Assembly (NCBI GenBank): GCA_900074745.1
Contig: LT598467.1
Location: 682,001-746,000 of the forward strand
Direction of reading: 5' to 3'
Source of the DNA: Lachancea mirantina
Taxonomy: Eukaryota > Ascomycota > Saccharomycetes > Saccharomycetales > Saccharomycetaceae
Length of the DNA: 64,000 nt
The notes under the pieces were generated by a model. The model ran no database searches and had not been told where the DNA came from. It was given only the letters and a program-made list of their open reading frames with translations. Position numbers and translations under genes: made by a program. Below are positions 38,005-46,409 of this stretch, in pieces (position 1 is the stretch's first letter; each line of letters opens with the position of its first letter).

Positions 38005-39534
38005 ATGGCAGAAACCCAACCTTTGCTGAGAAAAAAATCAATGCTCAACGGTAAACTAGCTTTGACGACGTTAGTCACTTGTTTGGGCTCTATTCAATAT
38101 GGTTATCACATAGCAGAGCTCAATGCCCCTCAACAAGTGCTTTCATGTGCCAAAGAAAAGATCCCGTGGTTTGATGTCCCATTTCGCCACACGTGGCTTG
38201 GTAGACATGGGTTCAGTGAGTGCATACCGCTGACAGAAGAAGAGATCGGCCTTGCAACGTCAATTTTTTCTATTGGTGGTCTCTTGGGGTCGCTTTACGC
38301 CGGAAGACTCGCTGATCAATACGGGAGGAAAAGGTTCACTTATGCGACTTGTGCGCTGGGAGCGCTGGGATCCGCTGTATTGTTTCAGGCCAATTCCTTT
38401 TGGGAGCTGGTTGCTGGACGATGCATTGTGGGAATTTCATGCGGTAGCGCAATTGTTGTAACGCCTCTTTTCATCAACGAAATATCGCCTAACGCGCTGC
38501 GAGGCTCTCTGGGATCAATGAACCAGGTTTGTATCAATGTCGGAATCTTGCTCACCCAAACGCTGGCGCTTTGGTGGGCTGACAGCTACCGGTGGAGATG
38601 GCTTCTTTTTGCAGGTGTGGTGATTGCGCTTGTAAACATAGCGCTGTTGTCGATGATTGGCGAGAGTCCAATTTGGCTGGCATCACGCGGAGATCTGGAG
38701 AGTGCCGACAGCATTTTGTGTGAGTTACGTGGAGGCGATATGGTGCAATCTCGACTCGAGATTGACCAATGGTTAACGGCCCGCGGCACATCTCGCGAAG
38801 ATACTTTGCGCGTTATCCACGCGTCAGGCAGCAGCTCGACTCGTCGTTCATACCCCCCGGCCTCAAATGCCTCTAGTCAGTCTCAACCTTCAGACGAAAG
38901 TTTATCACTTTTTGAATATTTCAAAGACTCGCGGTTCACGGAGTCTCGTCGCGCCATCACGATGATTTTGATGGGCCAGCAATTCTGTGGGATCAATTCG
39001 ATCGTATTTTATGGTGTTAAAGTAATCAGTGGCTCGCTACCGGACCAGGCTATTACGGTCAACTTCGCGATCTCGTTAATGAACGTCATTGTAACTTTTG
39101 GAGCCTCGTTTTTTATCGATCGGTGGGGGCGCCGGCCTCTGTTGATGCTTTCAACAGCGGCAATGACCATATCGACGGTTTTGATCTCTGTGGGTATCAT
39201 TGAATCGAACGCAGTGCTTTTGGTCGCATTTACGTTGACGTACGTGGCGTTTTTCGCAATGGGATTGGGTCCCATACCGTTTCTCGTCATTTCAGAACTT
39301 TCGCCACATGCTGTCGCAGGCGTGGCCCAAAGCTATGGCGTTGCTTGCAACTGGATTGCAACTTTCGCCGTCGGATACAGCTTCCCGATTTTACACTCTT
39401 TCATGCAAGGATACGTTTTTCTAGTGTTCGCAGTTGTCTCGGCGGCTTTCGCGACGTACGTCTACTATTATATTCCAGAAACAAAGGGCAAATCTTACAA
39501 AGACGTCTGGACTGGCCGCTACCGTTCGGCCTGA
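38005..39534 (+). CDS. Sugar-porter family MFS transporter (YBR241C/VPS73 type)
   Basis: This 509-residue protein is the single counterpart of the WGD pair YBR241C and VPS73 (YGL104C), putative sugar transporters associated with the vacuole; Vps73 affects vacuolar protein sorting. It has 12 membrane segments, the loop motif GRLADQYGRKRF near residue 95, the central loop with DRWGRRPLLML near 370, and PETKGKS near the end. N-terminal LL and RK residues (MAETQPLLRKK) resemble a dileucine vacuole-sorting signal. Length is close to YBR241C (488) and Vps73 (486). Substrate is unknown. Position between RPL28 (YGL103W) and THI2 (YBR240C) is ancestral. Confidence 0.9.
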   Translation: MAETQPLLRKKSMLNGKLALTTLVTCLGSIQYGYHIAELNAPQQVLSCAKEKIPWFDVPFRHTWLGRHGFSECIPLTEEEIGLATSIFSIGGLLGSLYAGRLADQYGRKRFTYATCALGALGSAVLFQANSFWELVAGRCIVGISCGSAIVVTPLFINEISPNALRGSLGSMNQVCINVGILLTQTLALWWADSYRWRWLLFAGVVIALVNIALLSMIGESPIWLASRGDLESADSILCELRGGDMVQSRLEIDQWLTARGTSREDTLRVIHASGSSSTRRSYPPASNASSQSQPSDESLSLFEYFKDSRFTESRRAITMILMGQQFCGINSIVFYGVKVISGSLPDQAITVNFAISLMNVIVTFGASFFIDRWGRRPLLMLSTAAMTISTVLISVGIIESNAVLLVAFTLTYVAFFAMGLGPIPFLVISELSPHAVAGVAQSYGVACNWIATFAVGYSFPILHSFMQGYVFLVFAVVSAAFATYVYYYIPETKGKSYKDVWTGRYRSA

Positions 39535-40235
39535 ATTGCCTAAAACTTCTTCCTTGATAGACCTCCCAATGATAAGCCAAGGGACCAGATACACATTTGA
39601 AGCTCGCTTTTCAAGCTCAAACCAGATTATCCAAGAACGACAACCGAAAAGAGGGCCTTATAAGAAAATTTATGGGAAACGTTCCAATTTTGACGCTGAG
39701 TACGTCCCTTATGAAATTCGCACGCAGTAGAATGTTCGTCTTACGTCCATAGGACCGAGTTCATAAGCAACTGAACAGTATCATAATTTCTAGCCCGTTC
39801 CAAGGGCAATTCTGTTTTCTATCTAAAATCTATTTACAAAAATGGATATCCTTACAAGATTTTACAAATTCCAACAGAGTCCAATTCTTGTTTCACTTTG
39901 TCCCGGATATGAGATGAGCGGCTTTCTATAAACAATGAAATATATTTTTGTACGTTAACTTAAATGGAAGAAAAAACGTAATTAGTCTCCTGCCGTACAG
40001 AATGCTTCAGAATTGGAATTTCAACCGCTTTAACGCATCGAGTTAATATTCCTCTAAGTGAGTACGAGGGTTCGAGAATTAGATGCATTTGTAGAAGACC
40101 CTAAAAGACGCGCCAGAATGCCAAAATTTCGGCGATGTTGAGACCATCTATATATACTAAGATAATGAAGCGGTAGTTAAACCTGGGACAATGTTACGAG
40201 GGTGGTGATCTATACAACAACGGCCATATAAGACG
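39535..40235. other. Spacer: transporter 3' region and THI2 promoter
   Basis: This 701-base spacer contains one 53-codon ATG frame (39569-39730), basic and unrecognised, starting 35 bases after the transporter stop. The rest is AT-rich. No tRNA or repeat is seen. Confidence 0.5.
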
Positions 40236-41624
40236 ATGGAAGGAAGCGGGGCTTCGAAAAGCAAAGGTAGAACTTTCACTGGATGCTGGGCATGCAGGTT
40301 CAAGAAACGTCGGTGTGACGAGCAAAAACCGATTTGTTCTCTTTGCAAAGCCCAGAATGATCAATGCAGTTACGACGTACAACTGGTATGGCGAAGCGAA
40401 AACATATATGCGATGGATCGAGACAAGAAGCTTGTATCGTGGAAGAAACTACACAATCTGTGCCATAAGAACCACAGACATTGCATTTCGCGGAAAAAAT
40501 TTAGAGAAATGACGCATTTCCGTCAGGTGTCTCCTCCGAACTCTGACAACGAATGCGAGGCCCACGAGGGTGCTCAGGAAGATCTGGAATCTCCTACTTT
40601 CACTATTAGTGTGCGAAGACTCAAGATCTACGATCAAGCGATTCCGGCGGTTCACGGCTGTCGAGACAAAAATTTCGATGTAGATCACGTTCACAGACGT
40701 CTGGACACGTTTTTGGACAAGATCGAGAGGTCGAGTGCGTCACACAGCGGAGATATAAGGTGGAGTGGATTCAGTAGCGGTCCGTTTGATGTTTTTCGCT
40801 CCGAAACTATGAGAATTGTATCAAAACGTAGAAAAATTGGATGTCGAAATGAAATCGATCCACAACTAGATGCGTGTGCAGCTGGGCCTCCAGAAGTGCC
40901 TCTCGCGGGCTGGGATGAGAAAGCACTGCATTCGAGTTTACCGGCGACCCCGTCGTCGCTAGAACAATCAGAATTGATACCCACTGGTCCCAGCGATTTT
41001 CCAGGTACTACCAGAGACCTGGCTCGAGAGTTCTGCAAGTATCATTGGCAAAATTTGCTCCTCGAGAATGGCCACAATTTTTGTATCCGTCAGCCCGATT
41101 TTGTTGGATGGCTTACAACTCGCGCACAGAGATATGTGCGGTCTTTGAGTGACGACCTTTTGCAAGAAATTTTTGGGAGGCAGACTAAAAAGGACAGATG
41201 GACCGTGGTCGTGGAGGAACCCTCGTCTCAATTCCAGGACTTTCAAATAATGCTGTTGTTCATGGCTAGCGCTAGCGCTGCCAGTTCGGCGCACGTTGTT
41301 TCTTGGCTGTGTAAACAAAGTCAGGTGACATATGCCGCGTTTCCTCTAATAGCACACGCGCTGGCAAGCGGATGTGACCTTAGCGTCTTATTTCATTGTC
41401 ATGAGTTGCTCACAAATGCCAATATAGAGGATATTTTCCAGTACGATTTGGGAGCTATTTTAAAGATAAATGCGGAACGTCTTATTTTGCAATACTGGAA
41501 CAACCTTATGACAGATCAGATGTCCGGCCACCAAGATACTTCCTTAACCGAGCTGCAACTCAAATATTGGGAAGTGCAATTGCAGTATAATGAGGAGTTC
41601 TACCGGGAAGTATGTTTAGCTTAA
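40236..41624 (+). CDS. THI2: Zn2Cys6 activator of thiamine biosynthesis genes
   Basis: Thi2 works with Thi3 and Pdc2 to switch on thiamine biosynthesis genes when thiamine is scarce. The 462-residue protein begins with a fungal binuclear zinc cluster: C17, C20, C27, C34, C37 and C44, within TFTGCWACRFKKRRCD. A basic region follows (KFREMTHF). The C-terminal half has helical stretches typical of Zn-cluster regulatory domains. S. cerevisiae Thi2 (YBR240C) has 450 residues and shares the TFTGCWACR start. The position between the YBR241C-type transporter and ERT1 supports orthology. Confidence 0.93.
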   Translation: MEGSGASKSKGRTFTGCWACRFKKRRCDEQKPICSLCKAQNDQCSYDVQLVWRSENIYAMDRDKKLVSWKKLHNLCHKNHRHCISRKKFREMTHFRQVSPPNSDNECEAHEGAQEDLESPTFTISVRRLKIYDQAIPAVHGCRDKNFDVDHVHRRLDTFLDKIERSSASHSGDIRWSGFSSGPFDVFRSETMRIVSKRRKIGCRNEIDPQLDACAAGPPEVPLAGWDEKALHSSLPATPSSLEQSELIPTGPSDFPGTTRDLAREFCKYHWQNLLLENGHNFCIRQPDFVGWLTTRAQRYVRSLSDDLLQEIFGRQTKKDRWTVVVEEPSSQFQDFQIMLLFMASASAASSAHVVSWLCKQSQVTYAAFPLIAHALASGCDLSVLFHCHELLTNANIEDIFQYDLGAILKINAERLILQYWNNLMTDQMSGHQDTSLTELQLKYWEVQLQYNEEFYREVCLA

Positions 41625-41710
41625 TGATTACGAAATACATTTAGAAATAAAGATCACCATATTTCTAGAGCACCTCCTATTAAGAACTGCGCATTAGTTA
41701 ACGGATAAAC

Positions 41711-42829
41711 TTAGCTTACATGTGCGTTGACAATGGTGCTCACTTTGAATGATTCACCCCTGGCATTAACCAACTTTCTAATCTTTTGAGTTTCGTCCTC
41801 GTCGTCTTTGAAAATGACTTCGAGACTCTCATTGGTGGAGAAATGAGGTTGCAATTGCTCCCAGATCTTCTTCTTTGGGTTTAGTTGTTTAAGAGGTTCT
41901 TCGTCGCCAAAACCTTCGAAAAATATTTTGTCACCAGGCTTGGAACCCGCTGGGGGTTGAACGAATTCCACCGTACCGTCAGCAGAGCCACACAGAACCA
42001 TACCGTTGGACTTAATTCCTCTCATGTTGACTGGCTTCAAGTTTGCAACCACGACGACGTAGCGCTCTTGCATGGCTTCCAGCGGGTAGTATTTGACAAG
42101 ACCAGAGCAAATAGTTCTTGGGCCGTCGGACTCACCGACATCGATGGTGGAGACATATAGAGAATCAGCATCAGGGTGCTTGATAGCTTTTTGAATAAAA
42201 CCAACACGGAAGTCAATGGAAGATGGTTTTGGCTTTTGAGGCTGCTGTTGCTGTTGTTGTTGCTGAGCAGTTGCAGCCTTCTTAGCAGCCTTTTTAGCCT
42301 TGGCTTCTTCTCTGAGTTTTGTCAATGTCTCTTCGTCTGGCTTTCCTCTTGGTCCCTTCTCTTTAGACTCAGGCTGTTTGGCGTCCTTTTTGACCTCTTT
42401 TGGCCCAGGTTTCTGGTCGTCCTTCTTGTCGTCCTTCTTCTTCTTTTCTAATACTTCGCGTGGCAATTCCAGATCTTCGTTGATGTCCACTCTGCTGTCG
42501 CTTGGCAAACCAAGCAATTCTTGTAGGTATCCAACCCATCTTAAAATATGTCGGTATTTAGCGTAATGGCCCTTAATGTCCTTGGATGACGCAAGCAGGT
42601 CCTTGATCACTGGCAATACAGATTCGAACACAGCGGCATCTGTTTCAGTGGGTGTCAGAGTATTCAAAATAAAAGCATGATCTCTCAAACGCAAGTTGAG
42701 CTCATCAAGTTGTGCTTGAATTTGACCGGACTTGACAATCGAATCCCATTGAGCGTTCACGGCTTCTTGCTCTTTGTTAAGGCTGCTCTTCAGATTTAGT
42801 TGCTGAAACTTCCCAACAAGGTTTGACAT
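41711..42829 (-). CDS. ARC1: Arc1, tRNA-binding cofactor of methionyl- and glutamyl-tRNA synthetases
   Basis: Arc1 binds tRNA and both cytosolic MetRS and GluRS, raises their activity, and keeps them in the cytosol. The 372-residue protein has three parts: an N-terminal GST-like synthetase-binding domain (1-125), a lysine-rich middle (about 130-200) with a run of eight glutamines from a CAG/CAA repeat near 42241-42268, and a C-terminal EMAPII-like OB-fold (about 205-372) with GESDGPRTICSGL and LKPVNMRGIKSNGM. The first ATG is at 42829 (MSNLVGKF); the open frame extends upstream only through TTG. S. cerevisiae Arc1 (YGL105W) has 376 residues. Confidence 0.96.
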   Translation of the reverse strand: MSNLVGKFQQLNLKSSLNKEQEAVNAQWDSIVKSGQIQAQLDELNLRLRDHAFILNTLTPTETDAAVFESVLPVIKDLLASSKDIKGHYAKYRHILRWVGYLQELLGLPSDSRVDINEDLELPREVLEKKKKDDKKDDQKPGPKEVKKDAKQPESKEKGPRGKPDEETLTKLREEAKAKKAAKKAATAQQQQQQQQPQKPKPSSIDFRVGFIQKAIKHPDADSLYVSTIDVGESDGPRTICSGLVKYYPLEAMQERYVVVVANLKPVNMRGIKSNGMVLCGSADGTVEFVQPPAGSKPGDKIFFEGFGDEEPLKQLNPKKKIWEQLQPHFSTNESLEVIFKDDEDETQKIRKLVNARGESFKVSTIVNAHVS

Positions 42830-43968
42830 TGATTCAAATAATTGAAATGCAGCAAAACTTGACCTCAAATCCAGTTAACGGTTTGATCAATTGTTAGTTT
42901 AAGGGCTTTAGGGATGGGAGACCATCTTTCTGTAAGAAATTGAAAATTTTTTCAACAGGATCTCAGACTTGAAATTTTGCAAAACGACGAGTTGAACCCA
43001 TGATACTTCAAAAAATTGACAAATTGAAACTGAGTATTTATGGTGCTCCGAGCCCTTAATGGTTGAAGAGAGCTTTTCGTTACAGTCCGAACCAATTCAA
43101 TCGGATTAATATTGGTTTGAAATCGCTTTGTTGAAGACGCGATGATCCTAGAAAAGGGTTATAATTCCAAACCACTTCAATGAGTTCTGCGAAAAGTGGG
43201 CATCGACTACTTGACCGACAGGATTGTTTGTATCGTTAAAGAGATTGCCATTGAATTCAAACTGAAAACGACGCCATTGACGCGTTGAACTCCAATGGTG
43301 ATTCGGTGCATGGTTTTCAGGTTCCTTAAAGATAGTAAATTCTTGGCATTCTTGAGCGTCCAAACAGTTCCTTTTGAGAAGAAGTTGCTGCCGGGACCTA
43401 GCATCAAACATATTTTTCATTCTATCTTAGAGCGAGAGTTGTCTCAAACAATCTACTCCCCCTTGACATACAACGCATGTTGAATATGAAACATATGAAT
43501 GGGAACTATCCAGCGTCCTACAAAAGGTAGGCAAAAAGCTCCAAGAGTCGATTTCTTGCTTATTTGAGGCGCTCAGCTCTTATGAGATGCGTTCATCTCT
43601 TACGAGATTTGCCCAAATAATCTGACGGAACGATCAGATATACTCCAAACCGTAGGAAGTAGAATGCTTCAAGACTTTTCACTGCAGCTCTCATCGCGGG
43701 ATGATTATCTCTGATCTCAATTTAGTAATTTCGAGAGGCTAAATAGCTCAATTTCTCCGCCGTCACGCACCTTAAACCATAAAGTTCGTTTACCTAAATT
43801 ACTTGATGAACATCTTAAATGCGTAGCAAAGCTCCCAATTTATATCCATCGCCTGCTTGTCTTTATTTTTTTATTGATGTTAGCTCATCGAATTAAGATT
43901 GATTTTGATAATGAGGCTGTTGACTCGGAGTCATCTCTTGAAATAACAACCGATGGTCAAAAAGATAT
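42830..43968. other. Divergent promoter ARC1 / ERT1
   Basis: This 1.1 kb spacer is long. It holds a pair of 12-base palindrome-like repeats (listed). A 90-codon frame on the minus strand at 43148-43420 resembles nothing known. No RNA gene is recognised. Confidence 0.5.
43577..43608. repeat. Two copies of CTCTTAYGAGAT, 20 bases apart
   Basis: The copies lie at 43577-43588 and 43597-43608 and each is nearly self-complementary (TCTNNNNGAGA type). The 20-base spacing is about two helical turns. They lie about 360 bases upstream of ERT1 and may bind a dimeric factor. Confidence 0.6.
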
Positions 43969-45333
43969 ATGAAGAAAGGACCAGGTAGTCGTCGAAAGAC
44001 CTCTGTGGCATGTCTGAACTGTGCCAGGGCTCATGTCACTTGCGAAAGCAAGAGACCTTGTTCTAGATGCGTCAAAAAAGGGCTCGAATCAAGTTGCGTC
44101 GACGCTCCAAGGAAGCGTAGGAAATATCTCGCCGACGTTCCATACGACAGTCTTCCAGTCAGAATAAAGCAAAATTTGAATAGCGTCGAGCAACAACGAA
44201 TGAATGGGAATGGTCATATTCTGCATAGACCGAAATTCATGTCAAATGCAGCAGATCTCGAGTATTCAGTATTGTCGGACATCACGCAACGAGATGAGCT
44301 TGTCAGCAAAGTACCCATAGAGCTGTTGTATTCGAAAGGTGGCCCAAACTATGCTTCTCAATATATGACAACCGGTCACACACCGAGCGTACTGCCACCA
44401 GTACGAAGTGTTGCCGTGGAAGATCATCGAAACCGGTATGGTGTTTTACTAGGCGTCAACGCGTCTGAAGCCTTGGAGCCTGAAGTTGATCTGTTCACTA
44501 CTCATTTCCCACTAATACCGCAAGATCCGTTATATGGGTTCCCTCTTAGTGCCGGTAAAGTACGATGCGACGACAAGGTGAATCAGTATTATCTGAGCCA
44601 TGACAGCAGGTTCCCCGCTATACAGAGGGTTAACGAAAATATCAAGAGTTTAACATCTTTGTCGCTTCAAGTCGAACTTCCAGAATTTCGAGAGATATGC
44701 AATGTCCCCGAGATCGCACATACTTTACGCTACAGAACACCGATGGAAATTTACACCCTGATTTCTCAACCCTTTTCGCATACTCCTGGATTCCATTCTC
44801 TTTTGGAATATTTAAAGAAACGGTTTGATAAGACTTCTTTACTCGAAATGTGTAGGTCCCTCGCAGAATTCCGTCCCACTTTTATTGCAATTGCAGTCAC
44901 GCTGACTGAAGAGGATATGATATTTATGGAGCAATGCTATCAGAGGACACTTTTGGAGTACGACCAGATTATATCCCAAATCGGCACACCGACATGCGTT
45001 TGGCGACGCAATGGTCAAATTTCTTACCTTAATGACGAATTCACTCTACTTACCGGGTGGGATCGCGAAGATTTGATCTACAAAATGACATTCATCGTAG
45101 AAATAATGGACGATGACAGTGTCCGAGAATATTTCAAAGTATTCAGTCAAGTGGCCTACCGTGATTTCAAAGCTTCGGAACAGATGCAGAGGTGTAGGCT
45201 CTTGACGCCTCAGCTTGGCCAAGAAATTGATTGCTGCTGCATGTGGACGGCGAAAAGAGACGTTTTCGGATTGCCCTTGATGATAGTCGGCAACTTTATG
45301 CCTCTTTTAGAGACAAAAGACGAACTCCTGTAA
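43969..45333 (+). CDS. ERT1: Zn2Cys6/PAS transcription factor of non-fermentative growth
   Basis: Ert1 (YBR239C) regulates gluconeogenesis and ethanol-utilisation genes such as PCK1 and FBP1. The 454-residue protein has a zinc cluster at C15, C18, C25, C31, C34 and C43 (CLNCARAHVTCESKRPC). A PAS-like domain occupies about residues 335-410 (VWRRNGQISYLNDEFTLLTGW), as in Ert1, Rds2 and other members of the family. The S. cerevisiae protein is longer (529). A short upstream ATG at 43953 is out of frame. RDS2 is the nearest paralog; position next to ARC1 and MLC1 favours ERT1. Confidence 0.92.
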   Translation: MKKGPGSRRKTSVACLNCARAHVTCESKRPCSRCVKKGLESSCVDAPRKRRKYLADVPYDSLPVRIKQNLNSVEQQRMNGNGHILHRPKFMSNAADLEYSVLSDITQRDELVSKVPIELLYSKGGPNYASQYMTTGHTPSVLPPVRSVAVEDHRNRYGVLLGVNASEALEPEVDLFTTHFPLIPQDPLYGFPLSAGKVRCDDKVNQYYLSHDSRFPAIQRVNENIKSLTSLSLQVELPEFREICNVPEIAHTLRYRTPMEIYTLISQPFSHTPGFHSLLEYLKKRFDKTSLLEMCRSLAEFRPTFIAIAVTLTEEDMIFMEQCYQRTLLEYDQIISQIGTPTCVWRRNGQISYLNDEFTLLTGWDREDLIYKMTFIVEIMDDDSVREYFKVFSQVAYRDFKASEQMQRCRLLTPQLGQEIDCCCMWTAKRDVFGLPLMIVGNFMPLLETKDELL

Positions 45334-45457
45334 ACAAGCATAGGCCTCGTAACGGGCGGTCACGGTTTTCAAAAAAAAGCGCACATTTTTGCATCAGAAC
45401 TATAGCGCATGATGGTACATAACTTGCAAATTAGATAAACAAATTCCACGTTGCATC

Positions 45458-45889
45458 TCACTGTCTCAGCACATCTTCGATGAATTTCCTGTAATCAACC
45501 CCACCATCGGCATCCACTTCAACACCTTTCAGTAGTTCATCCACTTCTTCATCAGACAAACGTTCTCCCAGCCCCGTAAGCATATACCGAATATCGCCAA
45601 CCGATACTTTGCCAGTATTTTCTTTGTCAAAAACTTGAAACGCCTTAATGAAATCTTCTACTTTGCCCTGAGTAGTCTTCTCAAGAGCGTCCCGATTTTC
45701 TTCAACCAGCGACCCAATTGTCTCCAAACTCAGTTCATTGGGAGCTCCTTGACCAATCTGCTCGACCAACGCGTTTGTAGGATTATATCCAATGGCTCGC
45801 AGATAATCCGCAAATTGTGATTTAGAGATCTTGCCCTTGGCTTGTCTGTCAAAGAGAGTAAAAATATCTTTCTGGGTCTTTTCTGACAT
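45458..45889 (-). CDS. MLC1: Myosin essential light chain (calmodulin-like)
   Basis: Mlc1 binds IQ motifs of the class V myosin Myo2, the class II myosin Myo1 and the IQGAP Iqg1, and is needed for cytokinesis and vesicle transport. The 143-residue protein (149 in S. cerevisiae) has four EF-hand-like units with degenerate calcium loops. Strongly conserved parts are DYLRAIGYNPTN, FVKAFQVFDKE-like FIKAFQVFDKENTGKVSVGD, and the C-terminal KFIEDVLRQ. The ATG at 45889 is the first in frame; the upstream extension uses a TTG. It matches YGL106W and sits between ERT1 and RMD9. Confidence 0.96.
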   Translation of the reverse strand: MSEKTQKDIFTLFDRQAKGKISKSQFADYLRAIGYNPTNALVEQIGQGAPNELSLETIGSLVEENRDALEKTTQGKVEDFIKAFQVFDKENTGKVSVGDIRYMLTGLGERLSDEEVDELLKGVEVDADGGVDYRKFIEDVLRQ

Positions 45890-46409
45890 CGTTAAAGCCA
45901 CAATTACTGATTCAGGCTCGCAGGGCTCGACCAATATCCAACCTTGATCCCGATCCAGGCTTATGTTTTGGAGAGTTCGACAAAATGTGATACACGAAAT
46001 CGAAGTTGTGATAATTCCGTGTAACAGTACATATACTTAAACTCTGACCCTGACTTTGACCCACACTCCAACTCTGAACCATACCCTGATCCTTACTCAA
46101 ACCCTGAAATGAAAATGCTGTAGTCATCTTCGACGGGCATCACCCGAAGTTTTCTTTCTTTTCAAGGCTCACGCCACTTCGATATTAGCGATGCTTTAAA
46201 AGAAGCCGAATTCTGAGAAGCTCAACGAAATCTAAAATTCAACCCATCTCAAAGGAAATCTTTGATCAGGCCAGAGTAGTTAACAATCTTGAAGGATTGT
46301 TAGGCACTCATAGTTTATAGCCTACGCACGCTCGAAACATCACCTTCAGACCTTTCGCTAGACTTTTAGTGCGTGAACGACAAGACAAACTTTCAATTGA
46401 CACCAAAAG
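45890..46409. other. Divergent promoter MLC1 / RMD9
   Basis: This 520-base spacer contains the G-rich degenerate repeat listed below. No gene is supported. Confidence 0.5.
46039..46108 (-). repeat. Degenerate TCAGGGT repeat, G-rich on the minus strand
   Basis: On the minus strand the tract is built of 12- and 18-base units beginning TCAGGGT or TCAGAGT, with strong G/C strand asymmetry. One part (TGACCCACACTCC on the plus strand) is near a Rap1 site. It lies 150-220 bases upstream of MLC1. Confidence 0.6.

Noticed and set aside
39569-39730. 53-codon ATG frame downstream of the YBR241C-type transporter
   Set aside because: It looks mildly protein-like (RGPYKKIYGKRSNFD) but begins only 35 bases after the transporter stop and has no recognised relatives; may be chance.
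43148-43420. 90-codon minus-strand frame in the ARC1-ERT1 spacer
   Set aside because: No ortholog at this interval known to me and no codon-like pattern; a second frame overlaps.
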